Below are positions 63,601 to 64,000 of a stretch of DNA of 64,000 bases, one piece after another. The position numbers and the translations under genes are program-made. The notes beneath the pieces are model-generated. The model worked only from the letters and a program-made list of their open reading frames with translations. It was not told the origin of the DNA and made no database searches. Within the stretch, counting starts at the first letter, position 1. Each line of letters opens with the position of its first letter. This DNA comes from Stercorarius parasiticus (Eukaryota; Chordata; Aves; Charadriiformes; Stercorariidae), in the NCBI GenBank assembly GCA_013396915.1, contig VWZL01000354.1:83223-147222 (forward strand), in the 5' to 3' direction.

Positions 63601-64000
63601 TTCCTGCCATCCACACCCCACACCCCAATTAGCAGTATCATTTGTCAGGATGAATGGGGAACTTACACTCCATTCGGCAATTTGACAGAGTGTCACTGAA
63701 CTACCTCACATCCGTATTTATCCAAGAGGCAAGAGCAGGAACCAGTTTTAATTAGAGCCTTTTTAACAAAGAACCGAGGGTATTACCCATGCTCTCACCA
63801 TCAAGCGGTAATTGAGATGTAATCGTTTAAACAAAGCGCAACAAGTGTCCATTTACCCAAAGCCATTGTTAAATATCTACTAGGAGATTATTTTCCAAAT
63901 TATAATGTGCCATGAATATGCAAACCACTTTCCATCTTTAGCATTAAAAAGAATAATCACCTTTTTTAAAAAAAACCACCCAAAACCACAAGTGGAAGCC

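Overview
This is vertebrate, almost certainly avian, genomic DNA. Three truncated CR1 retrotransposon copies carry the bird-type 3' end (a tail reading GATTCTATGA), one TG...CA-bounded avian-type LTR is present, and both protein-coding genes are split by many spliceosomal introns. The species cannot be named from the sequence alone.

The gene order is NUP93 - mir-138 - SLC12A3, all on the minus strand, so transcription runs from right to left. This is the same order and relative orientation as at human 16q13. SLC12A3, the thiazide-sensitive Na-Cl cotransporter NCC, is complete. Its 26 coding exons span positions 8643 down to 246, keep frame at every junction, sum to 3087 nt and encode 1028 residues plus a stop. 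The gene occupies only about 8.4 kb; its longest intron is 521 bp and it sits in GC-rich DNA. A TATA box lies about 40 bases upstream of the ATG, and the stop codon is embedded in an AATAAA signal, so the message may have almost no UTRs.

A 1.2 kb flank and an LTR (9916-10585, plus strand) follow. Next comes the microRNA hairpin mir-138 (10847-10931, minus strand), with an exact miR-138-5p match and a recognisable 3p arm. A stretch of about 4.6 kb without recognisable genes and a CR1 copy (15487-15790) lead to the 3' end of NUP93.

NUP93, a scaffold nucleoporin of the nuclear pore inner ring, occupies 16046 to the right edge. Nineteen coding exons (exons 4-22 in human numbering) give 720 residues plus a stop, exactly the human length for residues 100-819. 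The first three exons (about 99 residues, plus promoter) were not found, so intron 3 (46425 to beyond 64000, over 17.5 kb) appears to run off the window. Introns are AT-rich and hold simple repeats, two CR1 fragments antisense to the gene and a possible LTR end.

The genes do not form a functional pathway; they are neighbours by conserved synteny. I found no CRISPR, operon, prophage or other novel system. The points of most interest are a GC-AG intron in SLC12A3, the stop codon/poly(A) overlap, the retained intergenic mir-138, and an LTR lying between mir-138 and the SLC12A3 promoter.
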